Of a stretch of 48,029 nt of DNA, positions 30,457 through 37,868 are shown piece by piece (position 1 is the stretch's first letter; the number at the start of each line of letters is the position of its first letter). The stretch spans positions 1-48,029 of the forward strand of contig NZ_JAMGBF010000118.1 of NCBI RefSeq assembly GCF_023516615.1, written 5' to 3'. The notes under the pieces are model-generated. The model was not told the origin of the DNA. It saw nothing but the letters and a program-made list of their open reading frames with translations, and did not search any database. Both the position numbers and the translations under genes were made by a program. This stretch comes from Streptomyces panaciradicis (GTDB lineage: Bacteria > Actinomycetota > Actinomycetes > Streptomycetales > Streptomycetaceae).

Positions 30457-32244
30457 TTGTCGACCGCCATCCTCACCGGTCAGCCGGTCCCCGGATCGTC
30501 GATCGAGGGCGATCTGCGGTCCCTCGGCTTCGACGTACGGACAGCCTCCGACGCCGCCGACGCCGAGACCCTGCTCGCCCAGGTGCCCGGCGGCGAGCGG
30601 GTCGCCGTCGTCGACCCCCGCTTCGTCGGCCACCTGCACGCGCTGCGCCTCGGCCTCACCGACCCGCGCTTCGACCTCGCCGCGATCCCGGGTGCGGTCA
30701 CCGCGCAGCCGGCCGGCCGCCAGGCGCTGACCCGCGCGATGGCCCGCGAGAACTCCGCGGGCGGCGGAACCGCACTCGCTGTCGACAGCCTCGCCGACCG
30801 CGTCGTCGCCGCCCTGGACGCGGACGGCGCGAGCGTGCACCACCCCGAACTCGGCAGCCTGGTCGCCGCCGTCCCCGCCGACCCGCAGGCCCGCAACGAG
30901 GCACGGCAGGCCGTCGCGGACGTCGACGACGAGGCCGTACGCCTGAAGTCCGCCGTGAAGGCCCGCGACGGCTTCTTCACCACGTTCTTCATCAGCCCCT
31001 ACTCCCGCTACATCGCCCGCTGGTGCGCCCGCCGCGGACTGACCCCCAACCAGGTCACCACCGCCTCCCTGCTCACCGCGCTGATCGCGGCGGCCTGCGC
31101 GGCCACCGGCACCCGCGCCGGCTTCGTCGCCGCCGGCGTCCTGCTGATCGCGTCCTTCGTACTGGACTGCACCGACGGCCAGTTGGCCCGCTACTCGCTG
31201 CAGTACTCCACGCTGGGCGCCTGGCTGGACGCCACCTTCGACCGGGCCAAGGAGTACGCGTACTACGCGGGGCTGGCGTTGGGCGCGGCCCGCGGCGGCG
31301 ACGACGTGTGGGCGCTGGCCCTCGGCGCGATGATCCTGCAGACCTGCCGGCACGTCGTCGACTTCTCCTTCAACGAGGCCAACCACGACGCGACCGCCAA
31401 CACCAGCCCCACCGCGGCCCTTTCGGACAAGCTGGACAGTGTGGGCTGGACGGTGTGGGTACGGCGGATGATCGTGCTGCCCATCGGTGAGCGCTGGGCG
31501 ATGATCGCCGTCCTCACGGCCGTCACCACGCCCCGGATCACCTTCTACGTCCTGCTCGTCGGCTGCGCGTTCGCGGCGACGTACACGACGGCGGGCCGCG
31601 TCCTGCGCTCGCTGACCCGCAAGGCCCGGCGCACCGACCGGGCCGCCGGGGCGCTGGCGGACCTCGCGGACAACGGACCGCTCGCCTCCCTCGTGGCGCG
31701 TGCCACACCCGTCCGGCTGGGAAACCCGCTCCTGATCGCTGCGTTCGGCACGGCGGTCCTCGCCGGCTGCCTCTTCTCCGGGGCGGCCTGGGCGCCCGTC
31801 GCCGGCGCCGTCGTCTACGCCGCAACCGCCGGTCAGGCCCTGTGCCGCCCCCTCAAGGGCGCCCTCGACTGGCTGGTCCCGCCGCTGTTCCGCGCCGCGG
31901 AGTACGGCACCGTCCTGGTCCTCGCGGCCCACGCGGACGTGAACGGGGCGCTGCCGGCGGCTTTCGGCCTGGTGGCGGCCGTCGCCTACCATCACTACGA
32001 CACGGTGTACCGCATCCGCGGCGACGCCGGAGCGCCCCCGGCCTGGCTGACGCGGGCCATCGGGGGGCACGAAGGACGGACGCTGCTCGTCACCGTCCTG
32101 GCCGCGGTGCTCACCGCTTCGCAGTTCAAGGTCGCGCTCACGGTCCTCGCCGTGGCCGTGGCCCTGGTGGTGCTCGTCGAGAGCATCCGCTTCTGGGTGT
32201 CCTCCGGGGCCCCCGCCGTACACGATGAAGGAGAACCCGCATGA
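30457..32244 (+). CDS. Large CDP-alcohol phosphotransferase (595 aa, three-part)
   Basis: The catalytic motif is complete: Asp237-x2-Asp240-Gly-x2-Ala-Arg245-x8-Gly254-x3-Asp258-x3-Asp262. It lies among hydrophobic helices (about 185-390), so this membrane enzyme moves a phospho-alcohol from a CDP-activated donor to an acceptor. Residues 1-165 form a soluble domain without a full nucleotidyltransferase motif. The lead into the membrane part, AVKARDGFFTTFFISPYSRY, resembles bifunctional inositol-phosphate cytidylyltransferase/DIPP synthases. Residues 430-590 add a second hydrophobic, partly helical region of unknown role. TTG start behind CAGGGAG. ATGA overlap with the next gene. Donor and acceptor are unknown. 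Confidence 0.88.
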   Translation: MSTAILTGQPVPGSSIEGDLRSLGFDVRTASDAADAETLLAQVPGGERVAVVDPRFVGHLHALRLGLTDPRFDLAAIPGAVTAQPAGRQALTRAMARENSAGGGTALAVDSLADRVVAALDADGASVHHPELGSLVAAVPADPQARNEARQAVADVDDEAVRLKSAVKARDGFFTTFFISPYSRYIARWCARRGLTPNQVTTASLLTALIAAACAATGTRAGFVAAGVLLIASFVLDCTDGQLARYSLQYSTLGAWLDATFDRAKEYAYYAGLALGAARGGDDVWALALGAMILQTCRHVVDFSFNEANHDATANTSPTAALSDKLDSVGWTVWVRRMIVLPIGERWAMIAVLTAVTTPRITFYVLLVGCAFAATYTTAGRVLRSLTRKARRTDRAAGALADLADNGPLASLVARATPVRLGNPLLIAAFGTAVLAGCLFSGAAWAPVAGAVVYAATAGQALCRPLKGALDWLVPPLFRAAEYGTVLVLAAHADVNGALPAAFGLVAAVAYHHYDTVYRIRGDAGAPPAWLTRAIGGHEGRTLLVTVLAAVLTASQFKVALTVLAVAVALVVLVESIRFWVSSGAPAVHDEGEPA

Positions 32245-32993
32245 TCGGCCTCGTGCTGGCGGCCGGCGCCGGACGGCGTCTGCGCCCCTACACCGACAGC
32301 CTTCCCAAGGCGCTGGTGCCGGTGGGGCCCGCGGGCATAGAGGGCGAACCCACGGTCCTGGACCTGACCCTCGGCAACTTCGCCGAGATCGGTCTGACCG
32401 AGGTCGCGGTCATCGTCGGCTACCGCAAGGAGGCCGTGTACGAGCGCAAGGCGGCGCTGGAGGCGAAGTACGGCCTCAAGCTCACCCTCATCGACAACGA
32501 CAAGGCCGAGGAGTGGAACAACGCCTACTCCCTGTGGTGCGGCCGTGACGCCCTCAAGGACGGCGTGATCCTCGCCAACGGCGACACCGTCCACCCGGTC
32601 TCCGTCGAGAAGACGCTGCTCGCCGCGCGCGGCGAGGGCCGTCGCATCATCCTCGCCCTGGACACGGTCAAGCACCTCGCCGACGAGGAGATGAAGGTCG
32701 TCGTCGACCCCGCGAAGGGCATGACGAAGATCACCAAGCTGATGGACCCCGCCGAGGCGACCGGCGAGTACATCGGCGTGACGCTCATCGAGGGCGACGC
32801 CGCCCCCGAGCTCGCCGACGCCCTCAAGGCGGTCTGGGAGAGCGACCCGCAGCAGTTCTACGAGCACGGGTACCAGGAGCTCGTGAACCGCGGCTTCCGG
32901 ATCGATGTGGCGCCGATCGGCGACGTCGAGTGGGTCGAGATCGACAACCACGACGATCTCGCCCGCGGACGGGAGATCGCGTGCCAGTACTGA
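32241..32993 (+). CDS. Sugar/alcohol-phosphate nucleotidyltransferase
   Basis: A 250-residue NTP-transferase fold protein. It begins IGLVLAAGAGRRLRPYTDSLPKALVPVG, that is the G-x-G-x-R signature and the Lys that contacts phosphate (only parts quoted: LAAGAGRRLRPYT, LPKALVPVG). ANGDTVHP supplies the metal-binding Asp. Its short length and sequence resemble LicC-type and inositol-1-phosphate cytidylyltransferases more than glucose-1-phosphate thymidylyltransferases. Placed between two CDP-alcohol phosphotransferases and a glycerol-1-phosphate dehydrogenase homologue, it probably makes the CDP-alcohol donor; CDP-glycerol is my inference. ATGA overlap upstream, 13-bp overlap downstream. Confidence 0.85.
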   Translation: MIGLVLAAGAGRRLRPYTDSLPKALVPVGPAGIEGEPTVLDLTLGNFAEIGLTEVAVIVGYRKEAVYERKAALEAKYGLKLTLIDNDKAEEWNNAYSLWCGRDALKDGVILANGDTVHPVSVEKTLLAARGEGRRIILALDTVKHLADEEMKVVVDPAKGMTKITKLMDPAEATGEYIGVTLIEGDAAPELADALKAVWESDPQQFYEHGYQELVNRGFRIDVAPIGDVEWVEIDNHDDLARGREIACQY

Positions 32994-34042
32994 CCCGGCT
33001 CATCCCCTCGCCGCTCGTCGTGGACATCCGCCCGGGTGCCCTCGACGATCTGGCGTGCGTGCTGGCCGACGAGCGCATCTCCACCTCCGGGCGGCTCGCC
33101 GTCGCCGTCAGCAACGGCTCCGGGGCCCGGCTGCGCGAGCGGATCGCCCCCTCGCTGCCCGGCGCGACCTGGTACGAGGTCGGCGGAGGCACCCTCGACG
33201 ACGCGGTGCGGCTGGCCGGCGACATAAAGGCCGGCCACTACGACGCGGTCGTGGGCCTCGGCGGCGGCAAGATCATCGACTGTGCCAAGTTCGCCGCGGC
33301 GCGGGTCGGCCTGCCCCTGGTCGCCGTGCCGACCAACCTCGCGCACGACGGCCTGTGCTCGCCGGTCGCCACCCTCGACAACGACGCGGGCCGCGGCTCC
33401 TACGGCGTGCCCAACCCGATCGCGGCCGTCATCGACCTCGACGTCATCCGCGAGGCGCCCGCCCGCTTCGTGCGCGCGGGCATCGGCGACGCGGTCTCCA
33501 ACATCAACGCGATCGCCGACTGGGAACTGGCGAACCGCGTCAAGGGCGAGAAGATCGACGGTCTCGCCGCGGCGATGGCCCGCCAGGCCGGCGAGGCGGT
33601 GCTCCGCCACCCCGGCGGCATTGGGGACAACGGCTTCCTCCAGGTGCTGGCGGAGGCGCTGGTCCTCACCGGCATCGCGATGTCGATCTCCGGCGACTCC
33701 CGGCCCGCCTCGGGCTCCTGCCACGAGATCAACCACGCCTTCGACCTGCTCTACCCCAAGCGCGCGGCGAGCCACGGCGAGCAGTGCGGCCTCGGCGCCG
33801 CCTTCGCGATGTACCTGCGCGGCGCGCACGAGGAGTCGGCGTACATGGCCGAGGTCCTGCGCCGGCACGGACTGCCGGTGCTGCCGGAGGAGATCGGCTT
33901 CACGGTGGACGAGTTCGTCCGGGTCGTGGAGTTCGCTCCGGAGACCCGGCCCGGCCGCTTCACCATCCTGGAACACCTCGACCTGAAAACCGACCAGATC
34001 AAGGACACGTACGCCGACTATGTCAAGGCCATCGGTAGCTGA
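32981..34042 (+). CDS. sn-Glycerol-1-phosphate dehydrogenase family protein (EgsA/AraM-like)
   Basis: A 353-residue protein of the iron-containing alcohol dehydrogenase superfamily, in the glycerol-1-phosphate dehydrogenase branch. Residues 92-104 (GLGGGKIIDCAKF) are the NAD loop. PTNLAHDGLCSP (118-128) carries the HDG-x2-S motif of EgsA. Metal ligands can be read as Asp170 (AGIGDAVSN), His248 (ASGSCHEINHAF) and His265 (SHGEQCG), the same contexts as in archaeal enzymes. It would reduce dihydroxyacetone phosphate to sn-glycerol-1-phosphate. GTG at 32981 follows CGGGAGATC. It overlaps the nucleotidyltransferase by 13 bp and the next gene by 23 bp. The substrate remains to be proved. Confidence 0.85.
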   Translation: MPVLTRLIPSPLVVDIRPGALDDLACVLADERISTSGRLAVAVSNGSGARLRERIAPSLPGATWYEVGGGTLDDAVRLAGDIKAGHYDAVVGLGGGKIIDCAKFAAARVGLPLVAVPTNLAHDGLCSPVATLDNDAGRGSYGVPNPIAAVIDLDVIREAPARFVRAGIGDAVSNINAIADWELANRVKGEKIDGLAAAMARQAGEAVLRHPGGIGDNGFLQVLAEALVLTGIAMSISGDSRPASGSCHEINHAFDLLYPKRAASHGEQCGLGAAFAMYLRGAHEESAYMAEVLRRHGLPVLPEEIGFTVDEFVRVVEFAPETRPGRFTILEHLDLKTDQIKDTYADYVKAIGS

Positions 34043-34799
34043 ACTCCGTCCGGTCGTCCACCCCGCGGGGGTGAAGGACCGGCGCAGCGGTGAGCACTGG
34101 ATGGGACGCCTCTACATGCGTGAGGTGTCCCTGCGGGTCGACCGCTACCTGGTGAACACCAGGGTCACGCCCAACCAGCTCACGTACCTGATGACCGTCT
34201 TCGGCGTGCTCGCGGCCCCGGCACTGCTCGTGCCGGGGATCACGGGCGCCGTGCTCGGCGTCGTCTGCGTCCAGATGTACCTGCTCCTGGACTGCGTCGA
34301 CGGCGAGATCGCGCGCTGGAAGAAGCAGTACTCGCTCAACGGCGTCTACCTGGACCGGGTCGGCGCCTACCTCACCGACGCCGCCGTGCTCGTCGGCCTC
34401 GGCCTGCGCGCCGCCGACCTGTGGGGCAGCGGCCGTATCGACTGGCTGTGGGCCTTCCTCGGCACCCTGGCCGCGCTCGGCGCCATCCTGATCAAGGCCG
34501 AGACGGACCTGGTCGGCGTCGCCCGGCACCAGGCGGGCAAGCCCCCGGTGCAGGAGTCGGCCGCCGAGATGCGCTCCTCCGGCATGGCCCTGGCACGCCG
34601 GGCCGCCGCGATGCTGAAGTTCCACCGGCTCATCCTCGGCATCGAGGCGTCCCTGCTGATCCTGGTCCTGGCGGTCGCCGACCAGATGCGCGGCGACCTG
34701 TTCTGGACCCGCCTCGGCGTGGCCGTCCTGGCCGGCATCGCCATGCTCCAGACCCTGCTGCACCTCGTGTCCATCCTCGCCTCCAGCAGGCTGAAGTGA
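34020..34799 (+). CDS. Second CDP-alcohol phosphotransferase, lacking the last motif Asp
   Basis: A 259-residue membrane protein of the CDP-alcohol phosphatidyltransferase family. RVTPNQLTYLM precedes the motif Asp91-x2-Asp94-Gly-x2-Ala-Arg99-x8-Gly108-x3-Asp112-x3-. At the final position, where the family has the Asp proposed as catalytic base, this protein has Ala116 (LDRVGAYLTD). The codon is GCC, in clean sequence. An Asp four residues later (Asp120) could substitute, or the protein may be altered in activity. Five or six hydrophobic segments are visible. The start ATG lies inside the end of the dehydrogenase gene, so translation is coupled. Confidence 0.88.
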   Translation: MSRPSVAELRPVVHPAGVKDRRSGEHWMGRLYMREVSLRVDRYLVNTRVTPNQLTYLMTVFGVLAAPALLVPGITGAVLGVVCVQMYLLLDCVDGEIARWKKQYSLNGVYLDRVGAYLTDAAVLVGLGLRAADLWGSGRIDWLWAFLGTLAALGAILIKAETDLVGVARHQAGKPPVQESAAEMRSSGMALARRAAAMLKFHRLILGIEASLLILVLAVADQMRGDLFWTRLGVAVLAGIAMLQTLLHLVSILASSRLK

Positions 34800-34804
34800 G
34801 CGGC

Positions 34805-35677
34805 ATGAAGGTCGGTGCGGTGATCATCACCATGGGCAACCGCCCCGACGAGCTGCGCGCCCTGCTCGACTCGGTCGCCAAGCAGGACGGCGACCGCGTC
34901 GAGGTGGTCGTCGTCGGCAACGGCTCGCCCGTCCCCGACGTCCCCGAGGGCGTCCGCACGATCGAGCTGCCCGAGAACCTCGGCATCCCCGGCGGCCGCA
35001 ACGTCGGCATAGAGGCCTTCGGCCCCAGCGGTCGCGATGTCGACATATTGATGTTCCTCGACGACGACGGCCTGCTGGCGCAGCACGACACCGCCGAGCT
35101 GTGCCGCCGGGCCTTCGATGCCGACCCCCGGCTCGGCATCATCAGCTTCCGCATCGCCGACCCCGACACCGGGGTCACCCAGCGCCGCCACGTCCCGCGC
35201 CTGAACGCCAAGGACCCGATGCGCTCCTCCCGGGTCACCACCTTCCTCGGCGGCGCCAACGCCGTCCGCACCCAGGTCTTCGCCGAAGTCGGCGGCCTGC
35301 CGGACGAATTCTTCTACGCCCACGAGGAAACCGACCTTGCATGGCGGGCCCTCGACGCGGGCTGGATGATCGACTACCGGTCCGACATGGTGCTGTTCCA
35401 CCCCACGACCGCGCCCTCGCGGCACGCGGTCTACCACCGCATGGTCGCCCGCAACCGCGTCTGGCTGGCCCGCCGCAACCTGCCCGCGCTCCTGGTCCCG
35501 GTCTACCTCGGGGTCTGGCTGCTGCTCACCCTCGTCCGCCGCCCCTCGCGGCCCGCCCTGAAGGCGTGGTTCGGCGGGTTCCGGGAAGGCTGGACCACCG
35601 CATGCGGGCCGCGCAGGCCCATGAAGTGGCGTACCGTGTGGCGGCTGACCCGACTGGGCCGGCCCCCTGTGATCTGA
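34805..35677 (+). CDS. Family 2 glycosyltransferase
   Basis: A 290-residue GT-A glycosyltransferase. It begins KVGAVIITMGNRPDELRALL and VVVVGNGSPVP, with ENLGIPGGRNVGI, the nucleotide-sugar metal motif FLDDDG (about 80-85) and the acceptor-side HEETDLAWRALDAGW. These are typical of rhamnosyltransferase-like GT2 enzymes. The C-terminus has one hydrophobic stretch (LLVPVYLGVWLLLTLV) followed by basic residues, so it probably sits at the inner membrane face. It starts 5 bp after the phosphotransferase and precedes the ABC exporter by 98 bp. It would add a sugar to the product exported by the transporter. The donor sugar is unknown. Confidence 0.9.
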   Translation: MKVGAVIITMGNRPDELRALLDSVAKQDGDRVEVVVVGNGSPVPDVPEGVRTIELPENLGIPGGRNVGIEAFGPSGRDVDILMFLDDDGLLAQHDTAELCRRAFDADPRLGIISFRIADPDTGVTQRRHVPRLNAKDPMRSSRVTTFLGGANAVRTQVFAEVGGLPDEFFYAHEETDLAWRALDAGWMIDYRSDMVLFHPTTAPSRHAVYHRMVARNRVWLARRNLPALLVPVYLGVWLLLTLVRRPSRPALKAWFGGFREGWTTACGPRRPMKWRTVWRLTRLGRPPVI

Positions 35678-35775
35678 CAAGCTCGTTCCTGTGACTCCTC
35701 GGCCCGACCAAGGGCCCCAGGTTCCATGCCATGCCCGCACAGGCTGCGCATCACGAAGACGAAGGTTTCCAACCA

Positions 35776-36705
35776 GTGAGTGAGACAACGCACGACGGCA
35801 CGGTCGCGCTGAGCGCGTTCCCGCCGCCCGACGAGGGCCTCACGGCGGCACAGCTCGCCGACAAGTACGGGCTGACCGTGAGCGGCGCCCGGCCCTCCCT
35901 CGTCGAGTACGTCCGCCAGCTCTGGGACCGGCGTCACTTCATCCTCGCCTTCTCGCAGGCGAAGCTGACCGCCCAGTACAGCCAGGCCAAGCTCGGCCAG
36001 CTGTGGCAGGTGGCCACCCCGCTGCTGAACGCGGCCGTGTACTACTTCATCTTCGGCGTCATCCTGCACGCCAGCCGGGGCCTGCCGCAGGAGGTCTACA
36101 TCCCGTTCCTGGTGACCGGCGTGTTCGTGTTCACCTTCACGCAGAGCTCGATCATGACGGGCGTGCGCGCGATCTCCGGCAACCTCGGCCTGGTGCGCGC
36201 CCTGCACTTCCCGCGCGCCTCGCTGCCCATCTCCTTCGCGCTGCAGCAGCTCCAGCAGCTGCTGTTCTCGATGATCGTGCTGTTCGTCATCGTGATCGCC
36301 TTCGGCAGCTACCCCGGCCTGTCCTGGCTGCTGATCCTGCCGATCCTGGTGCTGCAGTTCCTCTTCAACACCGGGCTCGCGCTGATCGTGGCCCGCATGG
36401 GCTCCAAGACGCCCGACCTCGCCCAGCTGATGCCGTTCATCCTGCGCACCTGGATGTACATGTCCGGCGTCATGTTCTCGATCAACCACATGCTGGCCGG
36501 CCGCTCCGAGGCCTTCATCCGCGTGATGCAGCTGAACCCGGCGGCCATCTACATGGACCTGATGCGCTTCGCCCTCATCGACGGCTACGGCGCCTCCAAC
36601 CTGCCCCCGCACGTGTGGGCCGTCGCCCTGTTCTGGTCCGTCGTCGTCTTCGCCGGCGGCTTCGTGTACTTCTGGAAGGCAGAGGAGCGGTACGGCCGTG
36701 GCTGA
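35776..36705 (+). CDS. ABC-2 type polysaccharide/teichoic-acid exporter, permease
   Basis: A 309-residue integral membrane protein of the TagG/Wzm class. After a polar N-terminus of about 50 residues comes the amphipathic WDRRHFILAFSQAKLTAQYSQAKLGQLWQ region (quoted in part: LTAQYSQAKLGQLWQ), typical of O-antigen and teichoic acid exporters. Six hydrophobic segments follow, including AVYYFIFGVIL, IVLFVIVIAF and VALFWSVVVFAGGFVYFW. The GTG at 35776 (VSETTHDG) is preferred because GAAGG lies upstream; the frame opens earlier. It overlaps the ATPase gene by 8 bp, so the two make one transporter. Substrate by context: the product of the preceding glyco/phospho-transferases. Confidence 0.9.
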   Translation: MSETTHDGTVALSAFPPPDEGLTAAQLADKYGLTVSGARPSLVEYVRQLWDRRHFILAFSQAKLTAQYSQAKLGQLWQVATPLLNAAVYYFIFGVILHASRGLPQEVYIPFLVTGVFVFTFTQSSIMTGVRAISGNLGLVRALHFPRASLPISFALQQLQQLLFSMIVLFVIVIAFGSYPGLSWLLILPILVLQFLFNTGLALIVARMGSKTPDLAQLMPFILRTWMYMSGVMFSINHMLAGRSEAFIRVMQLNPAAIYMDLMRFALIDGYGASNLPPHVWAVALFWSVVVFAGGFVYFWKAEERYGRG

Positions 36706-37477
36706 GCACAACACCGAGGACGCCGTCCCGACCGTCATCGCGGACGAGCTGCACATCGTCTACCGCGTCCACGGCGCGAAGACCGGCAAGGGCAGCGCCA
36801 CCGCCGCGCTCAGCCGCATCGTCAAGCGCGGCGAGGAGCGCGGGGTGCGCAAGGTGCACGCCGTCAAGGGCGTGTCCTTTGTCGCCTACCGCGGCGAGGC
36901 CATCGGCCTGATCGGCTCCAACGGCTCCGGCAAGTCGACCCTGCTGCGCGCCATCGCCGGCCTGCTGCCCGCCGAGAGCGGCAAGGTGTACACCAACGGC
37001 CAGCCCTCCCTGCTGGGCGTGAACGCGGCCCTGATGAACGACCTGACCGGCGAGCGCAACGTCATCCTGGGCGGCCTCGCCATGGGGATGAGCCGCGAGG
37101 AGATCAGGGAGCGCTACCAGTCGATCGTCGACTTCTCCGGCATCAACGAGAAGGGCGACTTCATCACGCTGCCGATGCGCACCTACTCCTCCGGCATGGC
37201 GGCCCGGCTGCGCTTCTCCATCGCCGCGGCCAAGGACCACGACGTCCTCATGATCGACGAGGCGCTGGCCACCGGTGACCGCAAGTTCCAGAAGCGCTCC
37301 GAGGAACGCATCCGTGAGCTGCGCAAGGAGGCGGGCACGGTGTTTCTGGTCAGTCACAACAACAAGTCGATCCGTGACACCTGCGACCGCGTGCTCTGGC
37401 TGGAGCGCGGTGAGCTGCGCATGGACGGGCCGACCGAAGAGGTCCTCAAGGAGTACGAGAAGTTCACGGGCAAGTAG
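36698..37477 (+). CDS. ABC-2 type polysaccharide/teichoic-acid exporter, ATPase
   Basis: A 259-residue ATPase of the TagH/Wzt class. Walker A is GSNGSGKST, the signature is YSSGMAARLRFS (the exporter-type variant of LSGGQ), Walker B is VLMIDEALATGD and the switch His is in LVSHNNKSI. The protein stops soon after the nucleotide-binding domain, with no C-terminal carbohydrate-binding domain like that of many Wzt proteins, so it does not itself select a modified chain end. GTG start, coupled to the permease by an 8-bp overlap. It ends 40 bp before a strong hairpin that closes the cluster. Confidence 0.92.
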   Translation: MAEHNTEDAVPTVIADELHIVYRVHGAKTGKGSATAALSRIVKRGEERGVRKVHAVKGVSFVAYRGEAIGLIGSNGSGKSTLLRAIAGLLPAESGKVYTNGQPSLLGVNAALMNDLTGERNVILGGLAMGMSREEIRERYQSIVDFSGINEKGDFITLPMRTYSSGMAARLRFSIAAAKDHDVLMIDEALATGDRKFQKRSEERIRELRKEAGTVFLVSHNNKSIRDTCDRVLWLERGELRMDGPTEEVLKEYEKFTGK

Positions 37478-37517
37478 TCCACCCGCGCCTGGACGTAAAG
37501 CGCCAGGACGGATCGCC

Positions 37518-37548
37518 GGGCCCCGCCGCAACCTCCGCGGCGGGGCCC
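37518..37548 (+). terminator. Terminator of the CDP-alcohol/ABC cluster
   Basis: A perfect 12-bp GC stem, GGGCCCCGCCGC with GCGGCGGGGCCC, and a 7-base loop, 40 bp after the ATPase stop. No U-tract, as usual for Streptomyces. Confidence 0.75.
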
Positions 37549-37648
37549 CGCGTCTGCAAAGGAAACGTCAACTCGGCGACCGCTTAGGAATCTTGACGCC
37601 AATCGGTGTGTTGTTGTGATGTGCAGGACACCCCAGGGATCCTCGCTG

Positions 37649-37660
37649 CGTTGTACAACG
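37649..37660. promoter_or_regulatory. Perfect palindrome CGTTGTACAACG, candidate operator of the hopanoid operon
   Basis: A 12-bp perfect palindrome in the AT-richer part of the leader region, about 205 bases upstream of hpnC. A second GTAC occurs 14 bases further on. No regulator can be named; by position it could be a repressor or activator site. Confidence 0.4.
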
Positions 37661-37802
37661 TAAGCTGTACCGGTCCCGAAACACGGCAAGTGGGGCGATA
37701 ATGCGCGACACCCTCAAGCGGGACAGTCGTGCGGACGGCTGGGCGGCGTGTCCGAAATAGTGTGTATTGGGTCTGCGGTGTAGAACGGGAGATGTGACGG
37801 CA

Positions 37803-37868
37803 ATGGCTACGGAAACTCCCCAGCTCCACGCAGCGTGTGCCGTCCCCGCGCCGGGCAGCGAGCGGTGA
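37803..37868 (+). CDS. 21-residue leader ORF coupled to hpnC
   Basis: ATG begins a 21-codon frame (ATETPQLHAACAVPAPGSER) whose TGA overlaps the hpnC GTG as GTGA. A GGGAG lies 11 bases upstream of its ATG, a longer spacing than usual. hpnC itself has only a weak ribosome binding site, so translation through this ORF could be needed for hpnC expression. No regulatory amino-acid run is evident. Translation of this ORF is inference. Confidence 0.4.
   Translation: MATETPQLHAACAVPAPGSER

Larger units (their letters stand above)
37478..37864. other. 387-bp intergenic region upstream of the hopanoid operon
   Basis: After the terminator (37518-37548) the base composition becomes clearly less GC-rich than the surrounding genes (about 37560-37800), as expected for a promoter region. 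It holds a 12-bp palindrome at 37649-37660 and the leader ORF at 37803-37868. I cannot assign a convincing -35/-10 pair; TTGACG at 37593 lacks a good partner. A 19-codon ATG frame at 37701-37760 was noted but is not called. Confidence 0.6.

Noticed and set aside
29209..32223. 1004-codon reverse-strand frame containing galE
   Set aside because: Only the last 322 codons are GalE. The rest lies antisense to the CDP-alcohol phosphotransferase and has no protein-like sequence.
37694..37701. GGCGATAA as a SigWhiG-type -10 for the hopanoid operon
   Set aside because: No TAAA occurs at the required 15-base spacing upstream.
37701..37760. 19-codon ATG frame in the hopanoid leader region
   Set aside because: It has some upstream G-richness but is not coupled to any gene, and I see no other sign of coding.
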